Positions 53,386 through 62,258 of a DNA stretch of 64,000 nt are shown piece after piece. This DNA comes from Deefgea rivuli DSM 18356 (lineage in GTDB: Bacteria; Pseudomonadota; Gammaproteobacteria; Burkholderiales; Chitinibacteraceae): assembly GCF_000620145.1 (NCBI RefSeq), contig NZ_JHVM01000009.1, positions 265,646-329,645 of the forward strand, given 5' to 3'. Under the pieces are notes generated by a model. That model had not been told where the DNA came from, did not search any database, and worked only from the letters and a program-made list of their open reading frames with translations. Made by a program: the position numbers and the translations under genes. How positions within the stretch are numbered: the stretch's first letter is position 1; each line of letters begins with the position of its first letter.

Positions 53386-54291
53386 ATGTCTGCCACTCGA
53401 ATACCTTCGCTGAAACTACTCACTGGATTTGAAGCTGCTGCACGATTGGGCAGTTTTGCCAGAGCTGCGGATGAATTATTTTTATCCCAATCTGCGATTA
53501 GCCATCAGATTAATGAGTTGGAAACACAAATTGGTCAGCCCCTATTTCATCGGGTGGGACGTGGTGTCGAGCTAACGGTAGCAGGTGAAGTGCTACAGCG
53601 GAGTGTGCGCCTATCCATAGAAACATTACGCAATGGTCTAGGCAGCATTGCCACCTATTTGGATCCGGGCTTGGTGTCTATTGTTTGTCCAGCGCCGGTG
53701 TTACATGGCTGGTTGCAACCGCGCCTCAATCTCTTACTTGAACACATCCCGAGCCTGTGCCCAGTGCTGTCGACCGATGAATCGGCACGTTTCATTGACG
53801 AACTGGATGTGGATATTGCGATTTTTGAGCGACCATTACAGCAGCCTGGCTTGCTCGAAGTGCCATTACTACAAGATCAATGGTTGACCGTTGCTCGCAC
53901 AGATGTTGCAAATCAACTCGCCCAATACCCGAAAGCGCAACATCACTTGCATACTGCACTCATTTGTTTGGAGGAAAATTTGAGCAACATCAATACTGCT
54001 CGGTTTTTTCGCGAAGATTTGCAGCACTTCCGTAAGCGGGGTATTTATGATGATCCGCGTTTATTGCTTGATGCGGCCTTACGGGGTCAAGGCATTGCGT
54101 GCATTTCATATCTAACGGCGCAAGAGGATATTGAGAATGGGCGTTTGCAAGTGCTACCTGAATATCCGACGCTATCAGGCAACATTTGGTGGATTTCACG
54201 CACAGCAGAAACGCCACGTGCAAAAATAGTGACCGAGATTTTTGACTGGTTATTATCACAAAGTAGCCGCAATCAACTTGATTCTGCATGA
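53386..54291 (+). CDS. LysR-family regulator (GcvA-like) divergent from deiminase operon
   Basis: ATG 53386 gives 301 residues; an upstream TTG at 53359 would add nine unconserved residues. The N-terminus SATRIPSLKLLTGFEAAARLGS with the helix-turn-helix SQSAISHQINELETQIGQPLF (about 30-50) is typical of GcvA-like LysR proteins; the effector domain follows. It is related to the LysR protein at 48131 in architecture. The 100-bp divergent gap to the deiminase operon suggests that it controls those two genes, perhaps with agmatine or another polyamine-related ligand as signal (inference). Confidence 0.92.
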   Translation: MSATRIPSLKLLTGFEAAARLGSFARAADELFLSQSAISHQINELETQIGQPLFHRVGRGVELTVAGEVLQRSVRLSIETLRNGLGSIATYLDPGLVSIVCPAPVLHGWLQPRLNLLLEHIPSLCPVLSTDESARFIDELDVDIAIFERPLQQPGLLEVPLLQDQWLTVARTDVANQLAQYPKAQHHLHTALICLEENLSNINTARFFREDLQHFRKRGIYDDPRLLLDAALRGQGIACISYLTAQEDIENGRLQVLPEYPTLSGNIWWISRTAETPRAKIVTEIFDWLLSQSSRNQLDSA

Positions 54292-54322
54292 TGTGGCGTG
54301 ATGCATGTTTGATTTAGCAGTT

Positions 54323-54437
54323 ATCCACATCGGACGATGCGTCAATTCGAAAACCGTAACAACGAAAGGCAGCTAACCATCAGGTTGTAGCCTCCATCAT
54401 TTTGTTTTTGCACCTGAGCTACTCGGCCTTAGCGGAC
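54323..54437 (-). repeat. 115-bp MITE-like repeat, copy 5 (degenerate)
   Basis: The right end TCGGCCTTAGCGGAC is well kept and the left end weak. The centre GGCAGCTAACC...GGTTGTAGCC is a mutated form of the family hairpin. It starts 31 bp after the LysR stop. Confidence 0.65.
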
Positions 54438-54466
54438 GTTCATTGCTGCATGAACGATGAAATTAT

Positions 54467-54598
54467 CTAGCCAGATTTTTCAGTGCTAGGGAGGGCGGGG
54501 CCTCCTGTTGATGTTTTACCATCTGCATCTTTACCCATATCCCCAATGCCAATGCTGATGGTAATCACGGCGCCTCTCAGATCAGTATTACCTTTCAC
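54467..54598 (-). other. Short unassigned open stretch, possible gene fragment
   Basis: From GTG 54598 a 43-codon frame encodes KGNTDLRGAVITISIGIGDM and ends LPSTEKSG before TAG at 54467. An in-frame TGA lies a little upstream, and no ribosome site is visible. It resembles a C-terminal scrap of a decayed gene more than a functional one. Nothing else coding was seen between 54438 and 54713. Confidence 0.2.
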
Positions 54599-54713
54599 CT
54601 TAAATATTAACCATCACCCGCGTTCAAGCCGCTTTGCTCGTTAAGGGGGGCGTAAACCAGAAAAAACACTACTCGCAAACAAAAAGTCAACAGACCCCGG
54701 CGTAAATCGTCAA

Positions 54714-54741
54714 TTGAAAATCAGTTGACTTACGATATAAT
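54714..54741 (+). promoter_or_regulatory. Sigma-70 promoter for glycine-zipper lipoprotein
   Basis: TTGAAA at 54714-54719 and a perfect TATAAT at 54736-54741 are 16 bp apart, upstream of the lipoprotein gene by about 60 bp. No other promoter-like pair is as good in this gap. Confidence 0.6.
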
Positions 54742-54803
54742 TCTTTCGTACTTGCAGTTTTGCGAAGGTTTTTTGGAAGATTGACTAAAAGGTGACTTTA
54801 ATT

Positions 54804-55259
54804 ATGCAAAATAATATGACGATGGGCGCGCGCTTAAAATCTAGCGTTGTGATTGCTTCTTTAGTTCTGTTTGCAGGCTGTGCGACGAACAACGAATCGC
54901 TGCAAATCCAAGCGGGTAAAATCGAACAAATCTCTGATGTACAAATCACAAGCGGCCGCCAATTGGGTGTGGGTGCAATCGTTGGTGCGGGTGCAGGTGG
55001 TCTATTGGGGTCATTGGTGGGCGGTGGTACTGGCCGTGATGTTGCAATTGTAGCGGGTGCGGTTGGCGGTGCAGTTGCTGGTAGCACGATTGAAAGAAAT
55101 TTCAACGACAAAGAGCCAACGCAGCAAGTGGTTGTGCGCGTTGAAAGTGGCGTGCTGGTAGTGGTGGATCAGCAGCCTGCTGATCGTAGCTTGCGCGTTG
55201 GTCAGCAAGTCTTTATTGAAGGACGAGGCAACAACGCACGGATTGCACCACGCCAATAA
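54804..55259 (+). CDS. Glycine-zipper (SlyB-like) outer-membrane lipoprotein
   Basis: ATG 54804 is preferred to GTG 54792 because AAGGTG lies just upstream at the right distance. The 151-residue protein has a lipoprotein signal with lipobox LFAGC (Cys26) and a glycine-zipper segment at about 56-95 (GVGAIVGAGAGGLLGSLVGG, GAVGGAVAGS). The C-terminal part is a small beta-rich tail with VVVRVESG and QQVFIEG. SlyB/Pcp-type lipoproteins help maintain envelope integrity and respond to envelope stress. It is monocistronic, with a good sigma-70 promoter before it and a strong terminator after it. Confidence 0.9.
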   Translation: MQNNMTMGARLKSSVVIASLVLFAGCATNNESLQIQAGKIEQISDVQITSGRQLGVGAIVGAGAGGLLGSLVGGGTGRDVAIVAGAVGGAVAGSTIERNFNDKEPTQQVVVRVESGVLVVVDQQPADRSLRVGQQVFIEGRGNNARIAPRQ

Positions 55260-55274
55260 TTGCAATGTATATGT

Positions 55275-55306
55275 AAAAAAGGCACGAATGATTTCGTGCC
55301 TTTTTT
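55275..55306. terminator. Strong terminator after the lipoprotein gene
   Basis: AAAAAAGGCACGAA-TGAT-TTCGTGCCTTTTTT is a perfect 14-bp inverted repeat with a GC core and flanking A and T runs, so it works in both directions. It lies 15 bp after the lipoprotein stop. Confidence 0.92.
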
Positions 55307-55373
55307 AATGGACATTTGAATATGGGCGTTACATTTAAATACCTAGGGTCTGTTGATGTTTCACATCGGCAAC

Positions 55374-55519
55374 GGCTTTGTTGCACAAATCGGTATGAGC
55401 ACCAGTTTCCCCAAAACCCCAGACGGATTCATCCTATCCCGCTCGCACCCTAATGGGTGTCCGCCACAGCTTCGCGCGCGGCAATGACGTTATGAAGACC
55501 GAATTGGGTCATAAATAAT
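55374..55519 (+). pseudogene. Scar of mobile elements: IS5-like end and tyrosine recombinase scrap
   Basis: GGCTTTGTTGCACAAATC at 55374-55391 resembles IS5-group terminal repeats. Further on, a short frame reads ARTLMGVRHSF then ARGNDVMKTELGHK before a stop at 55517-55519, similar to the R-H-x-F...L-G-H box of tyrosine recombinases. No larger part of either element remains. The 55307-55646 gap otherwise holds only repeat copy 6. Confidence 0.35.
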
Positions 55520-55524
55520 TAAAT

Positions 55525-55600
55525 AATGAAGGCCGCAACCTGGTGGATTGCGGCCTTTCGATTTTCAGACTTCGGTATCGATAGATCGGGCTAAGCAGAC
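55525..55600 (+). repeat. 115-bp MITE-like repeat, copy 6 (left end lost)
   Basis: AGGCCGCAACC...GGATTGCGGCCT and right end TCGGGCTAAGCAGAC match the family; the left terminal repeat is replaced by the recombinase scrap. It lies 46 bp past the 3' end of nhaC. Confidence 0.7.
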
Positions 55601-55646
55601 CTTCTAAAAAATAAGTATCTGTTTAAACTTTTGTCTCAAGCGTTGG

Positions 55647-57110
55647 CTATATTTTTTGATGACTTTTAATGTTTGGCTCGATGTCGATTCGCTTCATCCG
55701 AATACCTGCATATGCAATAGCGACAGTGAGCAGCGGACTGATAAAGCAGAAGAAAGCAAATGGCGCGTAGCTCCACGTTGCCACACCTAAAGTCGCGGCC
55801 ATATAGGCACCGCAGCTATTCCATGGAATCAAGGCTGATGTTGGTGTGGCGGTATCACCCACGGCGCGTGACAAAACCACAGGCGCAAGCCCACGCTTGG
55901 CAAATGCGTTTTTGAACATACGCCCTGGTAGCACAATCGCAATGTATTGATCGGCAGTAATGACATTGGTGGCAAAAATTGATCCTGCGAGCGAAGCCAC
56001 CAGTGCGCCATTGGTTTTGGCCTTTTCGATAATTGGCGTGATTAAGCGATCCAGTACACCCGCTTTTTCAACCACGCCACCGAATGCCAATGCCGTGACA
56101 ATTAACCAGATGGTATTGAGCATGCTGTCCATACCACCGCGCGTTGCCAGTAAATCCATTGGGGCAAAACCAGTGGTAGAGGTATAGCCACTCGCTAAAG
56201 CCAACCAAACACCTTTGAATAAAGCTAGCGCAGCGGGTAAGTTGCCAGCATCAGCAAAGGCAATGACCCGTTCGGGTGCAACAAAAACTGCAAGTACACC
56301 ACCAGCAATCGCGCCGATGAAAATCGCCGTAAATGCGGATACGCGAAAAGCGGCAAGTACAATCACAACGACCAAGGGAATGAACAGCACTGGCGTAATA
56401 TGAAAGGCACTACTGATTGCAAGCATTTTTTCGGTAGCATCAAAGTCACCTGGTTTGCCTAAAAAGAAAAATAAACTCAGCGTGAGTGTCAGCGCGACGA
56501 GCGAAGTTAGAAAAGTTTCACGGACATGCTCGTACAACGGAACACCTGCCGCAGCGGCTGATAAATTAGCTGAGTCAGAAAGTGGCGATGATTTATCGCC
56601 AAAATATGCGCCCGAAATCACCGCACCGGCGGCAATCGCGGGATTTAGCCCCATGCTGATCGCAATTCCCATAAAGCCTACACCAATCGTGCCAACCACT
56701 GTCCAGGAGCTACCGATACTAAGCGACAAAATCGCAGTGACTGCACAGGCGGTAACAAAGAAATAGTTCGGGCTGAGTAGCTGTAAGCCATAGTAAACCA
56801 TCGCAACCAAGGTGCCGCTCATCGCCCAAGTGCCAATCAAAGCGCCAACAGCAAACAGGATAAAAATCGCTCCGATACCGGTCGATACACTATCGGTTGC
56901 CGCCTTGCCCAGTGAATCTAATGTGTGGCCGCGACGTTTACCAATCAACACTGCAATCATTGTTGCGACGACCAGTGCCACTTGATTAGGACCCATTGCG
57001 CCAGCATCACCAAATAAAAAATACGACAAGCCAACTAATAAAATCAGTGCAGCGACGGGGATGATTGCTTCGGTCAATGTGAGGGGCTGAATAGAATCTG
57101 GCTGTTTCAT
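55647..57110 (-). CDS. nhaC: NhaC-family Na+/H+ antiporter
   Basis: This 487-residue inner-membrane protein has about twelve hydrophobic segments. Family features include SSWTVVGTIGVGFMGIA, GAVISGAYFGDKSSPLSDSANL (about 160-180, with acidic residues likely used in ion binding) and a second repeat half with ATNVITADQYIAIVLPGRMF and GDTATPTSALIPWNSCGAYM. NhaC proteins exchange Na+ (or in relatives malate/lactate) for protons. No operon partner is present; the gene ends toward the repeat at 55525-55600. The 390-bp gap upstream (57111-57500), shared with the divergent alkylsulfatase, is A/T-rich and must hold both promoters, but I see no clear operator. Confidence 0.92.
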   Translation of the reverse strand: MKQPDSIQPLTLTEAIIPVAALILLVGLSYFLFGDAGAMGPNQVALVVATMIAVLIGKRRGHTLDSLGKAATDSVSTGIGAIFILFAVGALIGTWAMSGTLVAMVYYGLQLLSPNYFFVTACAVTAILSLSIGSSWTVVGTIGVGFMGIAISMGLNPAIAAGAVISGAYFGDKSSPLSDSANLSAAAAGVPLYEHVRETFLTSLVALTLTLSLFFFLGKPGDFDATEKMLAISSAFHITPVLFIPLVVVIVLAAFRVSAFTAIFIGAIAGGVLAVFVAPERVIAFADAGNLPAALALFKGVWLALASGYTSTTGFAPMDLLATRGGMDSMLNTIWLIVTALAFGGVVEKAGVLDRLITPIIEKAKTNGALVASLAGSIFATNVITADQYIAIVLPGRMFKNAFAKRGLAPVVLSRAVGDTATPTSALIPWNSCGAYMAATLGVATWSYAPFAFFCFISPLLTVAIAYAGIRMKRIDIEPNIKSHQKI

Positions 57111-57500
57111 AATGAACTCATTTTGGGGTGTGTATTTAATGTTAAATAAAATTTAAATAATTACAAATTTCTTCCGGCTTTTGTTGTTGCACAGTAAATT
57201 CTAGACTATGTTTCTTGCGCCTCTGTTATTTTTAGTAATCTTGTCTCTCTATTGCACCAGCTAATCGGCGCAAATTTTCCAGTAAATTAGCAGTTAAGCA
57301 ATAGGCAACATAAATTTTATACAAACGACACTTTATTGATGCAGATCAACAAAGTGAGCAAGTCTTGACTGTTACATAACTGACTAGGCGATTTTTAGAA
57401 TTTAAAATATGGATTTATATATTTTCTAGACTAGTCTTTACTGGCGGAAAGAGAAGAAATTTTTAAATCAATAAAATTTAATACTTGGAGCGATTTACAA

Positions 57501-59597
57501 ATGAGAATCAGTTCACTTGCATTGGCCATTTCAGTTCTTGGCATTAGTAATCTTTATGCGGCAGGCGGTAGTGCCGTACAACCACAATCTACGCACAATG
57601 TAGTCGATGAACACTTTCACCCGCAGGGTAAATTGCCATCTAAATTTACGCTTGAATTGCGCTACGGTATTAAAAAATTACTGCCATTTGAAGATCAGCG
57701 CGATTTTGCTGAAGCAAAAAAAGGGTTTATTGCTGCACCGCCGTTTACCAAAATCATGGCAGATGCAGGCCACGTAGCTTGGGATATGGGTAGCTATGAG
57801 TGGCTACTGAATGGGAAAGAATTTGACAGTATTCACCCATCGTTACAGCGCCAAGCTATTCTAAATATGGCTTACGGCCTTTATGAAGTATTACCTGGAA
57901 AAATATATCAGGTACGCGGTTTTGACCTAGCAAATATTACTTTTATTAAAGGTGAAACGGGTTGGATTGTTTTTGATCCGCTAACCGCCAAAGAAACCGC
58001 CCGTGCTGCTTTAGATTTTATCAATCAAAAGCTGGGTGAGCGTCCTGTTCTTGGCGTGGTTTATTCTCATTCACACGTAGACCATTTTGGTGGAGTACGC
58101 GGGATTGTCGATGAAGCGGATGTGATTAGTGGCAAAGTAAAAATCATTGCGCCCGAAGGATTTTTAGAAGCGGCAATTTCTGAAAATGTATTTACTGGCA
58201 ATGCAATGTCAAGACGAACGCAGTATCAATACGCGGTATTACTCGCTCGCAGCCCATTTGGGCACGTTGACCAATCGATTGGTAAAAACGTGGCAGCAGG
58301 GAATGTTGGCTTAATTCCACCTAATGTGTTGATTAGTAAAGATTTTGAAGAGATTACGCTTGACGGCGTAAAAATGGTGTTCCAAAACACCCCTGATACA
58401 GAAGCGCCAGTTGAAATGAACACTTACTTTCCGCAGTTCAAAGCATTTTGGGCCGCAGAAAACATAACAGGCACAATTCACAATATTTATACTTTACGGG
58501 GCGCTCCGGTTCGTAATGCGTTGAATTGGTCTAAGCAAATTAATAATGCGCTCTATAAATTTGGCCAAGAAGCCGAAATTATGTTTGCTTCACACAGTTG
58601 GCCACGCTGGGGTAATGATCGAGTTCAAGAAGTGATGCGCACGCAGCGAGACACCTATGCTAATTTGAATAATCAATCACTACACTATGCAAATACGGGT
58701 GTTACGATTAACCAGATTCAAAATGTATATAAACTCCCAGACAGTTTATTTAAACAATGGTCTGCGCATAGCTATCATGGCTCAGAACAGCATAATAGCC
58801 GTGGTGTTATTAATCGTTTCCTTGGTTATTGGGATGGTAACCCAGCAACACTCGTTCCACTTTCGCCAGAAGTGTCTGCACCCCTCTATGTAAAAATGAT
58901 GGGTGGATCAGCTAAAATTTTAAGTGAAAGTAAGGCGCTTTATAAACAAGGCAAGTATTTGGAAGCCTCTGAAATTCTAAATAAACTTACCTTGGCTGAG
59001 CCAAGCAATACTACGGCTAAAAACCTGCTTGCTGATGTTTATGAGCAGCTTGGCTATCAAAAAGAAAGCCCAAGCCTACGTAATAGTTTCCTGCAAGGTG
59101 CCTATGAATTGCGTTCGGGATTACCTGGTGGCGTTCCAGTTCAATCATCTGGGCCTGATGTGGTCCGCGCGATGTCAACAGAAAATTGGCTTGATTTCTT
59201 GGCAATCAGTGTCGATCCACGGAAAGCGGATGGTTTGAATTTCACAATTAATTTAGTCACCCCAGACAACGGAGAGAAATATTTAATTGAGATGAGTAAT
59301 GCAACATTAACAAGTATTAAATCGGTGCAATCTAAAACGCCCAACCTAACGATCACACTGAATCGTACGGCATTAAATGAAGTCATGATGGGGGTTAGTT
59401 CTTTTGACGATTTAATTAGTGCTGGCAAAGCTAAATTTGAAGGTGACCGCAAACCGTTTGATCAACTTCGCGGGCTTATGGTTAGTTTCACGCCCAACTT
59501 TGAAATTGTACCTGGTAGCGCAGCAAGAAATAAACAAGCTCAGAAGAAACAGAAACCATTTGAATTGCCAGATATGATTCCAGCGCAAGACGAATAA
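57501..59597 (+). CDS. Secreted linear alkylsulfatase (SdsA1-like metallo-beta-lactamase fold)
   Basis: This 698-residue protein has a signal peptide (about residues 1-20, ending YAA), an N-terminal MBL-fold catalytic domain with SHSHVDHFGG near 190 (binuclear zinc site), MNTYFPQFKAFWAAENITGT and FASHSWPRWG further on. A helical dimerization part follows (about 440-540, TPR-like EASEILNKLTLAEPSN), then a C-terminal SCP2-like lipid-binding domain (about 560-680). This matches SdsA1 of Pseudomonas, which hydrolyses SDS and other primary alkyl sulfates to alcohols and sulfate. A GGAG site precedes ATG 57501. The FadL gene 228 bp downstream on the same strand could import or handle the fatty products. 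Confidence 0.92.
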   Translation: MRISSLALAISVLGISNLYAAGGSAVQPQSTHNVVDEHFHPQGKLPSKFTLELRYGIKKLLPFEDQRDFAEAKKGFIAAPPFTKIMADAGHVAWDMGSYEWLLNGKEFDSIHPSLQRQAILNMAYGLYEVLPGKIYQVRGFDLANITFIKGETGWIVFDPLTAKETARAALDFINQKLGERPVLGVVYSHSHVDHFGGVRGIVDEADVISGKVKIIAPEGFLEAAISENVFTGNAMSRRTQYQYAVLLARSPFGHVDQSIGKNVAAGNVGLIPPNVLISKDFEEITLDGVKMVFQNTPDTEAPVEMNTYFPQFKAFWAAENITGTIHNIYTLRGAPVRNALNWSKQINNALYKFGQEAEIMFASHSWPRWGNDRVQEVMRTQRDTYANLNNQSLHYANTGVTINQIQNVYKLPDSLFKQWSAHSYHGSEQHNSRGVINRFLGYWDGNPATLVPLSPEVSAPLYVKMMGGSAKILSESKALYKQGKYLEASEILNKLTLAEPSNTTAKNLLADVYEQLGYQKESPSLRNSFLQGAYELRSGLPGGVPVQSSGPDVVRAMSTENWLDFLAISVDPRKADGLNFTINLVTPDNGEKYLIEMSNATLTSIKSVQSKTPNLTITLNRTALNEVMMGVSSFDDLISAGKAKFEGDRKPFDQLRGLMVSFTPNFEIVPGSAARNKQAQKKQKPFELPDMIPAQDE

Positions 59598-59825
59598 AAT
59601 TACTATTTGTTTTTTTGGAAAGCTATATCCATAAAAGGTGCGTGACGTTTACTTTGATGAAGTCACTTGATTTACGGTAAATTTCACGCTCAATTTATTT
59701 TATAGCTACGTAATAAGAATACGATAATAATTTCTATACTTCATATGCTTGCGGGAAATTGATATGAATAAAACTAATCGTTGAATACGCGGGAGCAATT
59801 TACTTAATTCCTTAAAGATTGCACA

Positions 59826-61133
59826 ATGAAAAAAAATATCCGAGGCATAAAACGCATCATGACTTTAGCGGGTTGCAGCTTATGTGCAATTTCGAGTCCA
59901 TTTGTGCAAGCTGGTGGTTTACTACTTTATGAAATCGGTACTGCAGATACTGGCTTGGCATCGGCAGGTTACACTGCTCGCGCCCAAGATGCAGCGACAG
60001 TTTTCACCAATCCGGCAGGTATGACTCGTCTAGATGGCGATCAAGTCACTGTCGGATTGCAAGCACTCTATGGCCGAAGCAGCTTTGAAGTAGATCCGTC
60101 GGGAACCTCGCCTCGATTAGGCATGAATGGCGGCGGCAATGCCATAGGCTGGCTTCCGGGTGGAGGGGTATTTTACTCACACAGTATTTCGCCCGATTTG
60201 AAAATAGGCGTGGCTGCGACGGGTAACTTTGGACTTGCTGTGAAATACGATAACGATTGGGCTGGCCGCTACCGCACTCAAGAAGCAACACTAATGGGGA
60301 TTTCTTTAGTGCCTGCAGCAGCCTACCGCATCAATGAAAACCTATCGATTGGCGCATCAATGAACATTATGCGCGGCATCTTTAAAACCAAAGTCGGCAT
60401 CAATAATCTGATTGGCTCTGATGGTCAACTAGAGCTGAGCGATAACGTTTGGGGATTGGGCGGCAATCTGGGCTTACTCTACGAATTCGACCCCAGTACG
60501 CGAGTCGGCCTAAACTATAATTCACAAATCAAACTCGATTACAGCGCACAGCCAAAGTGGAATGGTATTGGTAGAGGATTAAATACATTACTCGGTGCTA
60601 CTGGGCTTAATAACGCAAGGGTCGACCTTGGTGTCACCGTTCCTCAGGGTGTTAACGTAGGTCTCTACCATGATATTTCACCACAAATGGCTATTCTAGC
60701 TAGCGTTGGCTGGCAACAGTGGTCGAAATTTGGAGAGGTCGATGTTGGGGTCGACTCAAACAATCCGATTTCCTTAACCACTAACCGAGACTTTAAAGAT
60801 ACTTATCATGCAGCTCTTGGCGGTCAGTATCGCCTTAATCAGCGTTTGATGCTAATGAGCGGGATTGCATATGACAGCGAATTCCAAGATAGCAACAACA
60901 TCGGCCCAGCTATACCAACCAATGACACATGGCGCTTTGGTGTCGGAGCGCAGATTGAAGAATCTAAAGTAATGAATTGGGGCATCAATGTTGAATATAT
61001 GTACGCTGGTTCACTTAAAACCAATTTATCTGGTGTTTCACCGATAGTAGGCGCTAGAGGAAATCTAAAAGGGGAATACAAGCAACCAGCAGGAATTCTT
61101 TTTTTAGGACTGAATCTGAATTACAAACTTTAA
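59826..61133 (+). CDS. FadL-family outer-membrane transporter of hydrophobic compounds
   Basis: This 435-residue protein has a signal peptide (cleaved near VQA, residue 30) and the FadL N-terminal hatch region GGLLLYEIGT then AQDAATVFTNPAGMTRLDG. The NPAGM motif is characteristic of this family. The barrel strands run to the C-terminus (LGLNLNYKL). FadL proteins let long-chain fatty acids and other hydrophobic molecules diffuse laterally through the outer membrane. Its neighbour is an alkylsulfatase, so alkyl sulfates or their alcohols are reasonable substrates. Whether the two are cotranscribed is uncertain because of the 228-bp gap, and its ribosome site is weak. Confidence 0.9.
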   Translation: MKKNIRGIKRIMTLAGCSLCAISSPFVQAGGLLLYEIGTADTGLASAGYTARAQDAATVFTNPAGMTRLDGDQVTVGLQALYGRSSFEVDPSGTSPRLGMNGGGNAIGWLPGGGVFYSHSISPDLKIGVAATGNFGLAVKYDNDWAGRYRTQEATLMGISLVPAAAYRINENLSIGASMNIMRGIFKTKVGINNLIGSDGQLELSDNVWGLGGNLGLLYEFDPSTRVGLNYNSQIKLDYSAQPKWNGIGRGLNTLLGATGLNNARVDLGVTVPQGVNVGLYHDISPQMAILASVGWQQWSKFGEVDVGVDSNNPISLTTNRDFKDTYHAALGGQYRLNQRLMLMSGIAYDSEFQDSNNIGPAIPTNDTWRFGVGAQIEESKVMNWGINVEYMYAGSLKTNLSGVSPIVGARGNLKGEYKQPAGILFLGLNLNYKL

Positions 61134-61340
61134 ATTAATCCAACGGCATATTGTTATGTGGAATCGTGGGGAGTAATTGAAACTAATAACCACTTTACCA
61201 TGCCTGGTGAGCTATCGATCAATGCCTTCCAAGCCAAACACCAAATTCACTTCATTCTATATAATTAATCGAAATAAAATGACTTCATACCTTCTAAGGA
61301 ACACCAAACTTAATCCGCCATTCCAGGAGTTCATTGATCG

Positions 61341-61829
61341 ATGACAACAGATGCACATACACACCACGAGTATATGCTTGAGGCTCTTGCGCAAGCCAAG
61401 CTCGCACTTGACGCGGGGAATTTGCCGATTGGTGCGGTGATTGTCCACGAAGGTCGAATTATTGCTGCAGGGCACAATAGAATTGATACGCCAGCGAATG
61501 ACACGCAGCACGCCGAACTAACTGCGATTCAAAGCATTGCGCCATTCTTAGCAGAACATAAACATCAATGCACAATTTACACGACGTTAGAGCCTTGCAT
61601 GATGTGCTTGGGTGCGATTATCAATGTTGGCATTGATAATATTGTGGTCGGTGTCGCAGATCGCTTAGTCGGCGCTATCGGGCTGTTACCGCATGGTGAG
61701 TATTATCAGTACAAGCTCAACAACATGCATGTTGTTAGGGAAATTCTAGAGAAGGAGTCCCAAGCTCTACTTAATGAATACGTGCGCAACAAGGGAGTTC
61801 GGCAGCATTTGGCGATAGAAATCGAATAA
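61341..61829 (+). CDS. Nucleoside/nucleobase deaminase (CMP/dCMP-type zinc deaminase)
   Basis: This 162-residue protein of the cytidine deaminase-like superfamily has zinc-binding HAE near residue 59 and PCMMC near 83-87, with GNLPIGAVIVHEGRII upstream, as in TadA, guanine deaminase and related small deaminases. It acts in the cytoplasm, hydrolysing an amino group from a base or nucleoside; the exact substrate is not clear. The C-terminal half differs from TadA, so tRNA adenosine deamination is less likely. An AGGAG site lies 11 nt upstream. It stands alone, with repeat copy 7 downstream. Confidence 0.87.
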   Translation: MTTDAHTHHEYMLEALAQAKLALDAGNLPIGAVIVHEGRIIAAGHNRIDTPANDTQHAELTAIQSIAPFLAEHKHQCTIYTTLEPCMMCLGAIINVGIDNIVVGVADRLVGAIGLLPHGEYYQYKLNNMHVVREILEKESQALLNEYVRNKGVRQHLAIEIE

Positions 61830-61982
61830 ATACTGGAAAAAGCCCACCAAAGCCGATAAACCCAACCGGTATACAAACTAAAGAACAATGAAATAAGGAT
61901 TCATAGGGTCGGCTCAAGTCTAATCCGGCGCGTGGAGTGTAATCGCTCAAAAATTCCGGCCATCGAAGAGGAAATTTTGACC

Positions 61983-62097
61983 GTCCACTGGGGCCGAACA
62001 GCTTTGGTAGAAACCTGAAGTGATTCAGGCCGCAACCTGATGGTTCGCGGCCATTCATTTTTCAACCTTCTGCATCGACACATCGGCCAAAGCGGAC
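61983..62097 (+). repeat. 115-bp MITE-like repeat, copy 7
   Basis: Left end GTCCACTGGGGCCGA and right end TCGGCCAAAGCGGAC pair at 12 of 15 positions, and the centre is AGGCCGCAACC...GGTTCGCGGCC. It is the same length and direction as copy 3 and lies 3' of the deaminase gene. The remaining gap bases (61830-61982 and 62098-62258) show no gene. Confidence 0.82.
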
Positions 62098-62258
62098 TTT
62101 TAGATGTGTATTGAAATCAGTTCAGGCTCCCTGATTTCTTGGGGGTTGCTTGATGCGAGTTTTACTTTATGGATTGTGAAATAAATCACAGCCAATTAAA
62201 CAAGTAATTCGTCATTTTGCCGTAATATGCTGCATTTATCGTAAGCTATTGATTCAAA

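Noticed and set aside
40941..62097. The 115-bp repeats as integron attC sites
   Set aside because: They follow genes and are imperfect palindromes, but lack the GTTRRRY/RYYYAAC core sites, lie in both orientations, and no intact integron integrase is present.
40941..62097. Repeats as a CRISPR array
   Set aside because: Copies are kilobases apart with whole genes between them; no regular spacers or cas genes exist.
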